DNA of 48,531 nt from Pseudomonas sp. S37. Lineage in GTDB: Bacteria; Pseudomonadota; Gammaproteobacteria; Pseudomonadales; Pseudomonadaceae. Below, piece after piece: positions 16,857 through 25,857 of this stretch (its first letter is position 1; every line of letters begins with the position of its first letter). Both the position numbers and the translations under genes were made by a program. The notes under the pieces were generated by a model. It worked only from the letters and a program-made list of their open reading frames with translations, was not told where the DNA came from and made no database searches. The stretch spans positions 1-48,531 of the forward strand of contig NZ_JACVZC010000035.1 in NCBI RefSeq assembly GCF_016658545.1. Reading direction: 5' to 3'.

Positions 16857-17163
16857 GATCTTTCACCTCATGTCAGTCACACAGGAAAGTCTGTGTTCAA
16901 GTCCGACTGCTAGGCCAAGGGCAATCACTCCCACAAAATCCCATTCACCGGACGAAACGCATGAAGTATTTGGCGCTTTACTTCATGCGTCCTAGAGCCT
17001 GCGCCGCAAGCAGCTTGGATTGGCATCCATCAGTTCTCTGGCATTGGTTCCGCCAAAGGTGGCCGCTCAAACAAATCCCCCACGCGGTTTGACCAGCGAA
17101 CCGGCTGAACGCAGGTTGCCGGGATCGGGTCAATAGCTGACGCAGGAGCGAGGAGGGAGAACT
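16857..17163. other. Intergenic region with a perfect 12-bp inverted repeat
   Basis: The stretch between the divergent KGG and M42 peptidase genes has no convincing gene. At its centre ACGCATGAAGTA (16957-16968) is repeated inverted at 16979-16990 with a 10-nt spacer. There is no T-tract on either side, so an operator or RNA structure is as likely as a terminator. GAGGAGGGAG at the right end is the ribosome binding site of the peptidase gene. Confidence 0.6.
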
Positions 17164-18246
17164 GTGCAAATTGACGCGTTACTGACGGAGCTACTGAATG
17201 CTCGCGGCCCTGGCGGCCAGGAAGATGAGGTGCAGGCCATTTGTCTGCGGGAGTTGGCCTCTCACTGCGACGATGCGCATGTTGACCGGGCAGGCAATGT
17301 AATTGGAGTCGTTCGCGCTGGACACTCCTGCGATCCAGAAGATGCCATCAGGGTCATGGCGCACCTTGATGAGATCGCAATGATCGTCAAGAACGTCCAC
17401 GAGAATGGAACGTTGGAAGTTCTGGCCTTGGGTGGTGCTCAGCCGATCAGCTTCGGTGTTTGCCCGGTCGAGATCCTCGGCGATGGAAAAACTCTGCCCG
17501 GTGTTCTGTCCTATGGATCGATGCACAACAGCGGCCGGACTCCCAATGGGCGAGATGTGCTGGCAGGCAATATTCAGTGGAAAGATGTGTATGTGGTCAC
17601 ACGCATGGCGAAGCTTGAGCTGGAAAGCGCTGGGGTGCGCCCCGGCACCCGTGTGGTACTCAGTCAGCATTGGCGTAAACCTTTCAGTGTTCATGACTGT
17701 GTGGCTGCCCATTTTCTGGATGACCGTGCACCACTCACTGCGGTCATCGATTGCGCCCGCTTGCTGCGAGCAAGGCGTGACGAATTGCACCAGGATGTGT
17801 GGTTCGTCTTGACCACGCTGGAAGAGGAATCCAATGCCGGTGCGCTGTACGCTGCTGCCAGGTTACCGGGAGAGACCACCATAGCAGTCGAGGTTGGGCC
17901 GGTGCTTGAAGAGTATGGTACGGAGCTTACGGCCAATCCGATCATCAATACCGGCGATCAGAAGGGATACTACAGTCGCACAGTGGTGCAGGCGCTGATG
18001 GCTGCCACTCGGCGGGCAGGGTATATCCCCCAAGCGGCATTACTGGTGGATTTTGCTTCCGATGCCAGCGCGGTGTTGAGCACAGGTATCGATGCCAAGG
18101 CGGGATGCATAGCGATCCCGACCGAAAATACCCATGGTTTCGAGATGGCCCTTATGGAGGGGATCTCGGCCTGTGCCGTTACGCTCGTCGAATATCTGAT
18201 AGATCCGCGGCCAGGCCATCTGTCCGACGCTTCGTTAGCGAGATGA
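17164..18246 (+). CDS. M42 family aminopeptidase (osmoprotectant NAGGN-type M42-like)
   Basis: A 360-residue cytosolic metallopeptidase of family M42. Metal-site motifs are MAHLDEIAMIV (His and Asp-type ligand plus catalytic neighbour), VHDCVAAHFLDDR, TTLEEESNAG, AVEVGP and the final PTENTHGFE His. Binuclear metal aminopeptidases of this family digest peptides; a Pseudomonas branch is linked to metabolism of the osmoprotectant N-acetylglutaminylglutamine amide, but the partner synthase genes are not in this window. GTG start follows GAGGAGGGAGAACT. Monocistronic. Confidence 0.85.
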   Translation: MQIDALLTELLNARGPGGQEDEVQAICLRELASHCDDAHVDRAGNVIGVVRAGHSCDPEDAIRVMAHLDEIAMIVKNVHENGTLEVLALGGAQPISFGVCPVEILGDGKTLPGVLSYGSMHNSGRTPNGRDVLAGNIQWKDVYVVTRMAKLELESAGVRPGTRVVLSQHWRKPFSVHDCVAAHFLDDRAPLTAVIDCARLLRARRDELHQDVWFVLTTLEEESNAGALYAAARLPGETTIAVEVGPVLEEYGTELTANPIINTGDQKGYYSRTVVQALMAATRRAGYIPQAALLVDFASDASAVLSTGIDAKAGCIAIPTENTHGFEMALMEGISACAVTLVEYLIDPRPGHLSDASLAR

Positions 18247-18322
18247 ACGCTGCTCTGGATAACTGACCCTGAGTTAAAGACAGGTGACGAAACCTGTGTC
18301 TTCGCCTCAGGAGCGCTTACCC

Positions 18323-19420
18323 ATGACTGACCAGCCGTATACCTCCCTTGTGGTCACGCCACTGCGTTTTCAGCCGTCGTTCGAGCAAATCCCGGATGAC
18401 GAGGCCGAGACCAGCAAAGAGCTAGCCGAAACCCTTCACGGCATCATGGAAAAAACCTTTGCCGACAACGGGCACGCCAGTCGTAGCGTGCATGCCAAAG
18501 CCCACGGTTTGTTACGCGGCCAGATAACGATGCTGGACGATTTGCCGACTGAGCTTGCCCAGGGTGCATTTGCCAAGCCAGGTACCTTGCCGGTGTTCCT
18601 GCGCTTCTCGACCAACCCCGGCGATATCCTGGACGACAAGGTATCGACCCCACGAGGGCTCGCTTTGAAGATCGTGGGCGTAGAGGGCCCCCGCCTTCCT
18701 GGGAGCGAGGGTGATATCACGCAGGACTTTGTAATGGTGAACGCCAAGGCCTTCACCTCGGCAACGCCCAAGGCATTTCTCAAGACCCTAAAGCTACTGG
18801 CCAAAACCACCGATAAAGCGCCTGGCATGAAGAAGGCATTGTCAGCAGTGCTGCGTGGGGTCGAGTCGATGGTCGAAGCCCTTGGGGGCGAGAGCGGTAC
18901 CCTGAAAGACCTTGGCGGCCATCCGCAGACGCATATTCTGGGTGAAACCTTCAGCACCGTCGTGCCTATCCTGTATGGGCCCTATTACGCAAAGCTGGCC
19001 GTCGTACCGGTGTCGCCGTCGTTGAAGGCATTGACTGACCTCAAGGTCGACCTGGGTGAAGATCCCGACGGCCTGCGCACGATTGTCGCTGAGCATTTTC
19101 AACGGCATGGTGGCATCTGGGAGGTACGGGTTCAGCTGGCAACCAATATCGAGAAAATGCCTATCGAAGATGCCTCCGTTGAATGGCCGGAAAACCTCAG
19201 TCCCTACCTCACCGTGGCCCGATTGACCGTAGACCCCCAGCCATCCTGGGATGGGGAGAAAATTGTGCAAATTGAAGATGGCATGGCGTTCAGCCCCTGG
19301 CATGGCTTGGCTGCACATCGACCGCTTGGCGGCATCATGCGGGTGCGCAAGCCTTCTTATGAAATGTCATCCGACTTTCGCGCTACTCATAATGGCTGTC
19401 CCATCCATGAGCCCCGTTAG
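18323..19420 (+). CDS. Catalase-like haem protein (SrpA-type)
   Basis: The product has 365 residues, much shorter than clade 1-3 catalases, and matches the compact catalase-related branch. The distal His57 in RSVHAKAHG, the distal Asn140 in DFVMVNAKAF and a C-terminal Tyr in RVRKPSYEMSSDFR, which probably ligates haem, can be seen. Members decompose peroxide weakly or act as peroxidases or lipid hydroperoxide enzymes. No signal peptide. AGGAG lies 9 nt before ATG 18323; the longer frame from 18284 has no site. It is 76 nt downstream of the M42 gene. Confidence 0.85.
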   Translation: MTDQPYTSLVVTPLRFQPSFEQIPDDEAETSKELAETLHGIMEKTFADNGHASRSVHAKAHGLLRGQITMLDDLPTELAQGAFAKPGTLPVFLRFSTNPGDILDDKVSTPRGLALKIVGVEGPRLPGSEGDITQDFVMVNAKAFTSATPKAFLKTLKLLAKTTDKAPGMKKALSAVLRGVESMVEALGGESGTLKDLGGHPQTHILGETFSTVVPILYGPYYAKLAVVPVSPSLKALTDLKVDLGEDPDGLRTIVAEHFQRHGGIWEVRVQLATNIEKMPIEDASVEWPENLSPYLTVARLTVDPQPSWDGEKIVQIEDGMAFSPWHGLAAHRPLGGIMRVRKPSYEMSSDFRATHNGCPIHEPR

Positions 19421-19734
19421 AGGGTGGTCATGAGCGGGCAGAGAACTAAGGTGGATCAGCTGACTGATCTTTCCAAGAGCAGGATTGATCCGATCATGAG
19501 CAGAGGTGAGGTATGCTGTGGCCACTTTGCGAATGGTAGGCACTATACTTTGGGAATGTGCTCTTAAAGATCGACATGATGGCGTTTCACAATCGTCGTC
19601 TAGTTGTCTTTCTTGCTTCCTCAGAAGTGCATGCCTACCGGTGCCCATCTACTCTGCCGATAGCGTCGATCAGGACACGGCCATCTGCAGCCTGAACCGT
19701 CAAACCTCAGCTCACGATCAGATTCGAGATTCCC
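19421..19734. promoter_or_regulatory. Leader and likely promoter region of the CheB-CheR-kinase gene
   Basis: No gene is seen in these 314 nt. CACTATACTTT (about 19544-19554) looks like a strong extended -10 element of the sigma-70/sigma-S type, without an obvious -35 box at the right distance. If used, it gives a leader of about 180 nt before the ATG at 19735. Confidence 0.35.
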
Positions 19735-22700
19735 ATGAAACCGACAACAAGACGTCCCACCTCACTGCCGGAGCGAGAGGGCATTCTGCCCAGCCACCTG
19801 CGGTTTCCTGTGGTCGGTATAGGTGCTTCTGCGGGCGGTCTGGCTGCGCTGAAGACATTTTTCGAGCAGATGCCTGCTGACAGCGGAATGGCGTTCGTCA
19901 TTATTCTGCATTTGTCGCCAGACCACGAAAGTGTGGCCGACAAGATTATCCAGGCATGTACGTCGATGCCAGTGATGCAGGTAACCGATACCGCACCTAT
20001 TGAGCAGAACAGCGTTTATGTGATCTCGCCCGCCAGTCAGCTGGCTATGAACGATGGCTACTTGAGGGTTACGGCAGCCAATCGCCCGGCGGGTAGCCAT
20101 GTGGCTATCGACCTGTTTTTCCGTGATCTGGCTGACGTGCACAAGGAGTTCGCCTACTGCCTGGTGCTGACCGGCACGGGCAGTGATGGTGCCGTGGGCC
20201 TGTCCCGCATCAAGGAGCAGGGTGGTATCACCATCGTGCAGAGCCCGGATGATGCTGAATTCGACGGGATGCCGCTGGCGGCAATAGCGACTGGAATGGT
20301 CGACGCTGTGCTGCCGGCAGCCGAGATACCCAACAAGCTGCTCGAAATCTGGCGTAATACCAAGACGATCAAGATCCCCGCACCGCACGACATGAAGGTC
20401 GCATCCACGTCTCCAGAACTGGAGCGAGAGGTGGCGGAGCGGGTTCTGCTGGATATCTTGCTGCTGCTGCGAACCCGCACCGGGCATGATTTCAAGCACT
20501 ACAAGCGAGCGACGGTGCTCCGGCGTATCGAGCGGCGCCTGCAGGTGACGGCTCAACCCGACCTGCCTGCGTATTACCAGTACCTGGAAAACACGCCCGA
20601 CGAAGCCAAGCAGTTGCTGGGGGACATGCTGATCGGCGTGACCAACTTCTTCCGTGACCGAGAGGCCTTCGAGGCGCTGGAGCGCCACGTGCTCAGCCCT
20701 TTGATGTCCACAGGCGAGGATAAAGCTCGCCCCGATGAGGTGCGCATCTGGTCGGCTGGATGTTCGACAGGGGAGGAGGCCTATAGCCTGACAATCCTGT
20801 GCACTGAGCATCAGAAACTTGAGGTCAACCCGGTCAAAGTCCAGGTATTTGCCACGGATATCGATGAGCGTGCCATTGCGGTAGGTCGGACTGGCGCGTA
20901 CCCGGAAGCGATCATCACCGACGTGCCACCCACGCGTCTGCGGCAGTATTTCCTGAAAGAAGGTGAGCACTACCGCGTCCGTAAGGAAGTCCGCGAAAAA
21001 GTCTTGTTTGCCAAGCACAGTTTGTTGTCCGACCCGCCATTCTCGCAAATCGACCTCATCGTCTGCCGCAATTTGCTGATCTATCTGGATCGCGACATCC
21101 AGCGAGAAATGCTGCAGATGTTCCATTTTGCCCTGAAGCCTGGCGGTTATCTGTTCATGGGCTCGTCCGAGTCTGCCGATGCCTGCCCTGATCTGTTCAC
21201 ACCGGTTGACAAGCGCAACCGGATTTTCCGTGCGCGGGCAGGTGCCAATATCAATCGCCGGGCGCCTTCGATGCCCCGCGGCGGCTTTGCCCTGTCCAGT
21301 CTTGCGGCGCCGCCACCCATGCTGCCGCCCGCGCGGAAGTTTTCCTATGCCGATATCCATCAACGGGCGATGGCCGAGCAGATGCCGCCGAGCATGATTG
21401 TCGACCCCAATGGCGACATCCTGCACATGAATGAGGGTGCTGGCAGATTCCTGCGTTACGTAACGGGGGAGGTTGGGCGAAACGTTCTGGTGCTGATCAT
21501 GCCGCAGTTGCGCCTTGAGCTTCGCACCACGCTGTACCAGGCCCAGCAAAGTGGCAAAGCCACGCTGTCCCGCAAGATCCGGGTGAGCGATCACGAAGGT
21601 GACTATCTGGTCGATATCACGGCGCGTCCGTTCAAAGACGAAGCCACCGATCAGGATGTGCGCACCATCGTGTTCAATGTCACCTCCATCGAACCGGGCA
21701 CCGAACTGCTCGACCTGGATCTGCAAACCGAGAACAAGGTGCTGGCCAGTCTGGAGAACGAGCTGCAGCGAACCAAGACCCACCTGCAGGAAACCATCGA
21801 GCAATCGGAAGTCTCGAGCGAAGAGCTCAAGGCGTCCAACGAAGAAATGCAGGCCATCAACGAGGAGCTGCGCTCCGCGACGGAGGAGCTGGAAACCAGC
21901 AAGGAAGAGCTCCAGTCGATCAACGAAGAGCTGCTCACGGTCAACTACGAGCTCAAGACCAAGGTCGAAGAAACCGACAAGATCAACGACTATCTGGCGA
22001 ACCTCATTGCCTCCACGGATATCGCCACGGTGTTCGTTGACCGCAACATGCATATCCGCTGGTTCACGCCCCGCGCCAAAGAGATTTTCAGCATGCTCCC
22101 GGTGGATACCGGGCGCTCGCTGCTGGATATCACCCATCGCCTCAACTATCCGGAATTGGCCGAAGACGCTTCGTCCGTGTACGAGTCGCTGACCATGCTG
22201 GAGCGTGAAGTCAGCAGCGCGGATGGCCGTTGGTACATTGCCCGGCTTTTGCCATACCGCTCCAGCGAAGACCATATCGATGGGACGGTACTGACGTTCA
22301 TCGATATCACCAAGCGTCGGGAGGCTGAGGAAGATCTGCGCCTGGGCCAGGAGCGCATGCGCCTGGTCGCTGAAAGCACCCACGACTTCGCCATCATCAT
22401 CCTGGATGAACACGGCAAGATCACCGACTGGAACACTGGCGCACAACTGATCTTTGGCTACACCGCTGAAGAGGTCATCGGCTCCTCCTACGAGCTGATT
22501 TTCTCCGCTGAAGATCGCAGTGCGGGTGTTCCGCAAACCGAAATGCGCAATGCCCGTGAGCATGGGCGTGGTGAGGATGAGCGTTGGCACGTGCGTAAGG
22601 ACGGCAGTCGGTTCTTCTGCAGCGGCGAAATTGCGTTGCTGCGTGCCGAAAGTGCCTTGGGTTACGTCAAGATCGCGCGTGATCTTACGGGCCATAAACG

Positions 22701-23877
22701 GCTGCACGATGAGCAGAGCAAAAAGCTCGCCGAGACCCAGAGCACCATCCACATGAAGGACGAGTTCTTTGCGGTCATGTCCCATGAACTCAAGCACCCG
22801 CTCAACCTGATTCAGCTCAACGCAGAAATTCTTCGAAGGCTCCCGGCCGTTCGCAACACGGAGAATGCCAGCAAGGCGGTCGGCGCCATCGGCGAGGCTG
22901 TTACCAGCCAGGCTCGAATCATCGATGACTTGCTCGATGTGGCTCGCATTCGCACGGGCAAGCTGAAGTTGAAGACCCGCCTGCTTGATATCGGTGCAAT
23001 GCTGAGTGAAATCCACTCAATCGTTATTGAAGAGTATCCCAACGCAGAGATCACGTTAGAGAAACCGAGCGCGGAAGTGCCGGCGATGATCATCGACGGC
23101 GACCCGACCCGCCTGGAACAAGTGATCTGGAACCTGCTGCAAAATGCGCTGAAGTTCAGCGGTGAAGCGGCCAAGGTACGTATTGTGCTCAGCAAGGCGG
23201 ACAAGCACGCCCACATCGATATCATCGACAACGGTGTCGGATTGCCTACTGCCGACCTGGAAAACGTGTTCGACCTGTTCAAGCAGGCCAAACCCAAGCA
23301 TGCCACCCACCAGCGAGACGGCCTGGGCATTGGGCTGTCGCTGGTTCGCCAGCTGGTACAGGCGCATGGAGGCTCGGTCGTTGCCAGGTCTGCGGGTATT
23401 GGTCATGGCTGTACGTTCAGTCTCTCGCTGCCGCTTTCTCAGGAGCTGATCAAAGAGCCGAAGGATGGGAACGAACCCGGCGAGCCCCAAGGACGACTGA
23501 AGGGGCTCAAGGTCTTGCTGATTGATGACTCGCCAGAAGTGCTGGAAGTGATGCGCATGCTGCTTGAAATGGAGAGTGCCCAGGTGAAGAGTTACAGTGA
23601 TCCTGCCCAAGCGCTCAAGCATTCACTCCAGGAGCGCTTCGATGTTATTCTTACCGATATCGGAATGCCGGAGATGGATGGGCATGAGCTGATCAGTGCC
23701 CTCAGGGCCGGCAAGGTTCATCAGTACACGCCTGCGATTGCGTTGAGCGGTTATGGCGTGTCGACGGATCCTCACAAAGGCAAGGACATGCAGTTCGACC
23801 GACATCTCACCAAGCCCGTGCAGTATGACGACCTGGTGGGTACCATCGAGTCGTTGTGTAAAAGCCCATCGTCCTGA
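19735..23877 (+). CDS. CheB-CheR-PAS-histidine kinase-receiver fusion protein
   Basis: One 1380-residue cytoplasmic protein contains, in order, a CheB-like methylesterase domain (about 24-205; Ser32 in GASAGG, HLSPDHES, TGTGSDGA), a CheR-type methyltransferase (about 225-500; AGCSTGEEAYS, CRNLLIYLD), a PAS-like part, a coiled coil rich in Glu-Glu-Leu (about 670-745), two PAS domains (about 750-990), HisKA with MSHELKHPL (His near 1017), HATPase_c with NNGVG-type DNGVGLP and GIGLSLVRQL, and a receiver (about 1255-1375; IDDSPEV, TDIGMPEMDG). CheBR-kinase hybrids control processes other than flagellar taxis in several bacteria. No chemoreceptor or cheA is nearby, so inputs and targets are unknown. 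Confidence 0.93.
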   Translation: MKPTTRRPTSLPEREGILPSHLRFPVVGIGASAGGLAALKTFFEQMPADSGMAFVIILHLSPDHESVADKIIQACTSMPVMQVTDTAPIEQNSVYVISPASQLAMNDGYLRVTAANRPAGSHVAIDLFFRDLADVHKEFAYCLVLTGTGSDGAVGLSRIKEQGGITIVQSPDDAEFDGMPLAAIATGMVDAVLPAAEIPNKLLEIWRNTKTIKIPAPHDMKVASTSPELEREVAERVLLDILLLLRTRTGHDFKHYKRATVLRRIERRLQVTAQPDLPAYYQYLENTPDEAKQLLGDMLIGVTNFFRDREAFEALERHVLSPLMSTGEDKARPDEVRIWSAGCSTGEEAYSLTILCTEHQKLEVNPVKVQVFATDIDERAIAVGRTGAYPEAIITDVPPTRLRQYFLKEGEHYRVRKEVREKVLFAKHSLLSDPPFSQIDLIVCRNLLIYLDRDIQREMLQMFHFALKPGGYLFMGSSESADACPDLFTPVDKRNRIFRARAGANINRRAPSMPRGGFALSSLAAPPPMLPPARKFSYADIHQRAMAEQMPPSMIVDPNGDILHMNEGAGRFLRYVTGEVGRNVLVLIMPQLRLELRTTLYQAQQSGKATLSRKIRVSDHEGDYLVDITARPFKDEATDQDVRTIVFNVTSIEPGTELLDLDLQTENKVLASLENELQRTKTHLQETIEQSEVSSEELKASNEEMQAINEELRSATEELETSKEELQSINEELLTVNYELKTKVEETDKINDYLANLIASTDIATVFVDRNMHIRWFTPRAKEIFSMLPVDTGRSLLDITHRLNYPELAEDASSVYESLTMLEREVSSADGRWYIARLLPYRSSEDHIDGTVLTFIDITKRREAEEDLRLGQERMRLVAESTHDFAIIILDEHGKITDWNTGAQLIFGYTAEEVIGSSYELIFSAEDRSAGVPQTEMRNAREHGRGEDERWHVRKDGSRFFCSGEIALLRAESALGYVKIARDLTGHKRLHDEQSKKLAETQSTIHMKDEFFAVMSHELKHPLNLIQLNAEILRRLPAVRNTENASKAVGAIGEAVTSQARIIDDLLDVARIRTGKLKLKTRLLDIGAMLSEIHSIVIEEYPNAEITLEKPSAEVPAMIIDGDPTRLEQVIWNLLQNALKFSGEAAKVRIVLSKADKHAHIDIIDNGVGLPTADLENVFDLFKQAKPKHATHQRDGLGIGLSLVRQLVQAHGGSVVARSAGIGHGCTFSLSLPLSQELIKEPKDGNEPGEPQGRLKGLKVLLIDDSPEVLEVMRMLLEMESAQVKSYSDPAQALKHSLQERFDVILTDIGMPEMDGHELISALRAGKVHQYTPAIALSGYGVSTDPHKGKDMQFDRHLTKPVQYDDLVGTIESLCKSPSS

Positions 23878-23959
23878 CCACCTAGCAGCGAGCCCTCAGT
23901 GCTGAGCTTTCAGGGCTGAGGGTGAGCTGGCTTGCGGCTTGATGACGATAAGGCCTCAC

Positions 23960-24340
23960 TTATTTGAGTTCCAGGAAGCCTTCTCGTCTGAGTAATTCCA
24001 CATTCGTAGGTTTTACCGCCACGTGACTGAGTTCTGCGACAGAAAACCATCGGCATTCCACGATCTCGTGAGATGGTCGAGGATGCAGGGACGCTGGAAC
24101 GTTCATGCGATAGAGCCAGTGCTCCTCTCCAGTAAGCACGCTGTGCCCGAGAAACTGAGCATCGGTAAGTTGGAGGCTGGTTTCTTCACGCAATTCTCGA
24201 CAGGCCGCTTCGAGCTGGGTCTCGCCGGGATCAATTTTCCCGCCGGGCAGTGACCACTCAGGGGCTTCCTTACGCACCATCAGAATTTTGCCGGCTTGCA
24301 GGCAAATGACAGTGGCATGCAACTCTCTCGATTGGCTCAT
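23960..24340 (-). CDS. Nudix hydrolase
   Basis: The product has 126 residues and an intact Nudix box, GGKIDPGETQLEAACRELREETSL (shown here in part: GETQLEAACRELREETSL), at about residues 36-58. All box Glu and Arg residues needed for Mg-dependent hydrolysis of nucleoside diphosphate-X compounds are present. The substrate is unknown. ATG 24340 has GGAGG 8 nt upstream; the longer frame is rejected. Convergent with the CheB-CheR-kinase gene. Confidence 0.88.
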   Translation of the reverse strand: MSQSRELHATVICLQAGKILMVRKEAPEWSLPGGKIDPGETQLEAACRELREETSLQLTDAQFLGHSVLTGEEHWLYRMNVPASLHPRPSHEIVECRWFSVAELSHVAVKPTNVELLRREGFLELK

Positions 24341-24559
24341 GGCAGTTCCTCCGATATGAACGGAAGGCCAGAACCGCACGCCAAAGTTCATGTCGCACGG
24401 TGAACGGTTCAACTAGGCCAAGCGCCTGCCGCAAATACACGATGTCATGACCCACCTGAACCCTTCTGCGCTGAATCATTGCCGATGTCATTGAATGGTC
24501 GCGTTAATGGGCTATGGTGAGGTTTCACAACTATAAGACTAACGTCGTAGGAGGCCGGA

Positions 24560-24850
24560 ATGCGCATTCGTGGTGATGTTTTTTGGGACTGGGCGGATCC
24601 AGTGCTTCATCATCGGTCTCATGGCGAGAAGTTGGATGATGGCACGTCAATCGACGTGCAGGTCAGGCTTTCAAGGGTGGGCCAGACTCAGATGTTCATC
24701 GGGGTCTATGCAGGCTGTGGAATGGCCCGTCATGAAGAAGCCTTCGACTCTCGACCAGGCGAGTCCATGACTCGAGCTTTGGCTTGGGGCGTGGAGCGGG
24801 CAAGGCGCTTGGCGACAGATCAGCAGCCTGCAGTGAGACAGGTTGCGTAG
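24560..24850 (+). CDS. Small protein, family B, copy 1
   Basis: No named family is recognised. The 96-residue product has the core WADPVLHHRSHGEKLDDGTSIDVQVRLSR, G-x-T-Q-x-F-x-G-V-Y and PGESMTRALAWGVERARRLA. The same core is found in the 98-residue product at 36109-36405, so the two are paralogues. Strand-rich first half, helical second half, no signal peptide. TAGGAGG sits 5 nt before the ATG. It is transcribed alone. Function unknown. Confidence 0.75.
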   Translation: MRIRGDVFWDWADPVLHHRSHGEKLDDGTSIDVQVRLSRVGQTQMFIGVYAGCGMARHEEAFDSRPGESMTRALAWGVERARRLATDQQPAVRQVA

Positions 24851-24932
24851 CTTTTACAAGCACAGGGTTTCAAGGGCGGTCGTTGTCATCAGGTAACACC
24901 GACCGCTGTTCTCAAAGCAACTCACTTGGTCT

Positions 24933-25166
24933 TCACTCTAATTTTTCTAGAAGCCAAGCCCATCCAGCGGCGGTGGGGTCACCTGGTCTCTCAGCGTCGT
25001 CCAACGCTTTCAAGGCATTGAACTGGAACTCCGCTCGGATGCGCAGTTTCTGAAGATCCGTACAACAGCTGTCTGATACTCCCCTTTCATAGGCTCGTAG
25101 CGATCTCATGGCCTGGCTGCAGGCGTTCAGCTGTGCCGTTATTCGAATCGAGTCCGCCTTAGTCAT
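24933..25166 (-). CDS. Small helical protein of unknown function
   Basis: The 77-residue product is predicted to be wholly helical (MTKADSIRITAQLNACSQ..., then RIRAEFQFNALKALDDAERP) with a tryptophan-containing C-terminus (GWAWLLEKLE). Two adjacent Cys occur in the middle. GGAGG lies 8 nt before ATG 25166 on the minus strand. No family is recognised. Confidence 0.55.
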   Translation of the reverse strand: MTKADSIRITAQLNACSQAMRSLRAYERGVSDSCCTDLQKLRIRAEFQFNALKALDDAERPGDPTAAGWAWLLEKLE

Positions 25167-25410
25167 TTTCAGATGCCTCCAGAGGGCTAAGCGATTCGGG
25201 TTCAGTCCTGTCCACACTAACAGTTATCGGACAAATTTCTCGTTCTCTCGACCCTATACCGACAGGCGGCTAGGCGCTACCGGGCAAGTTACTGTTGACC
25301 TCATTGGCGTCATTGGGTACCCAAAATTCTGGTGTGCAAATAAACATGAGTTATCTTGATGGTTATATATAAAAAGACTAATACTTAGGTCTGCCGGAAG
25401 AGGGATCATC

Positions 25411-25701
25411 ATGCAGACACGCTTCGTTGTCGTTCCCGCTGTACCCATGGAAAAAGAGACCTTCCCGCGTCCAATCGGCTACACCGGCGCTTCTGGGGCA
25501 GGATTCGACCTGTACGATACCCATTGCAAGATACGGCTTGCCTTGAACTGCCCCACGCGTGCCGAGGCGGATTACGAATGTGCCCGTCGTAACGGCCAGA
25601 ACAGCGCGAGCGGGTCGAGCAATGCAGAAGCGGGATCAAGGTGCGTGGGACGCGAGTCGAGCCCTGAAGGGCGAGGTTCCAGGTTCGCAGGGCATGGCTA
25701 A
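25411..25701 (+). CDS. Small protein of unknown function, C-terminus doubtful
   Basis: The product has 96 residues. The N-terminal 60 (VVVPAVPMEKETFPRP, GASGAGFDLYDTH, CPTRAEADYECARRNGQ) look like a genuine small Pseudomonas protein. The last 35 are Ser/Gly/Arg-rich with no obvious structure, and a different frame stays open through the same stretch, so a frameshift near 25600 is possible. GAAGAGGGA lies upstream of the ATG behind an AT-rich promoter region (25350-25390). Confidence 0.6.
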   Translation: MQTRFVVVPAVPMEKETFPRPIGYTGASGAGFDLYDTHCKIRLALNCPTRAEADYECARRNGQNSASGSSNAEAGSRCVGRESSPEGRGSRFAGHG

Positions 25702-25857
25702 AGGGGCGTACTTGCACCCGAGCGATCATTCCCGAAACGACCTCAAGGTTAGGTCCGGACAGGCGTCCGGAACTCGTTTTCGAACGTGCGGGTCTTCACC
25801 ATAAGGAAGCCAACGTCAACGTTCAGGAAGTCGCCCATTTTCCAGGTGCGATCCCTC

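Noticed and set aside
19762..23016. A 1084-codon open frame on the minus strand opposite the CheB-CheR-kinase gene
   Set aside because: It lies antisense to a clearly coding gene with all domain motifs, has no family signature, and such long antisense frames are usual in GC-rich genes.
23891..23931. Overlapping inverted repeats after the CheB-CheR-kinase gene as a terminator
   Set aside because: Several alternative weak stems (CCCTCAG/CTGAGGG) compete and no T-tract follows.
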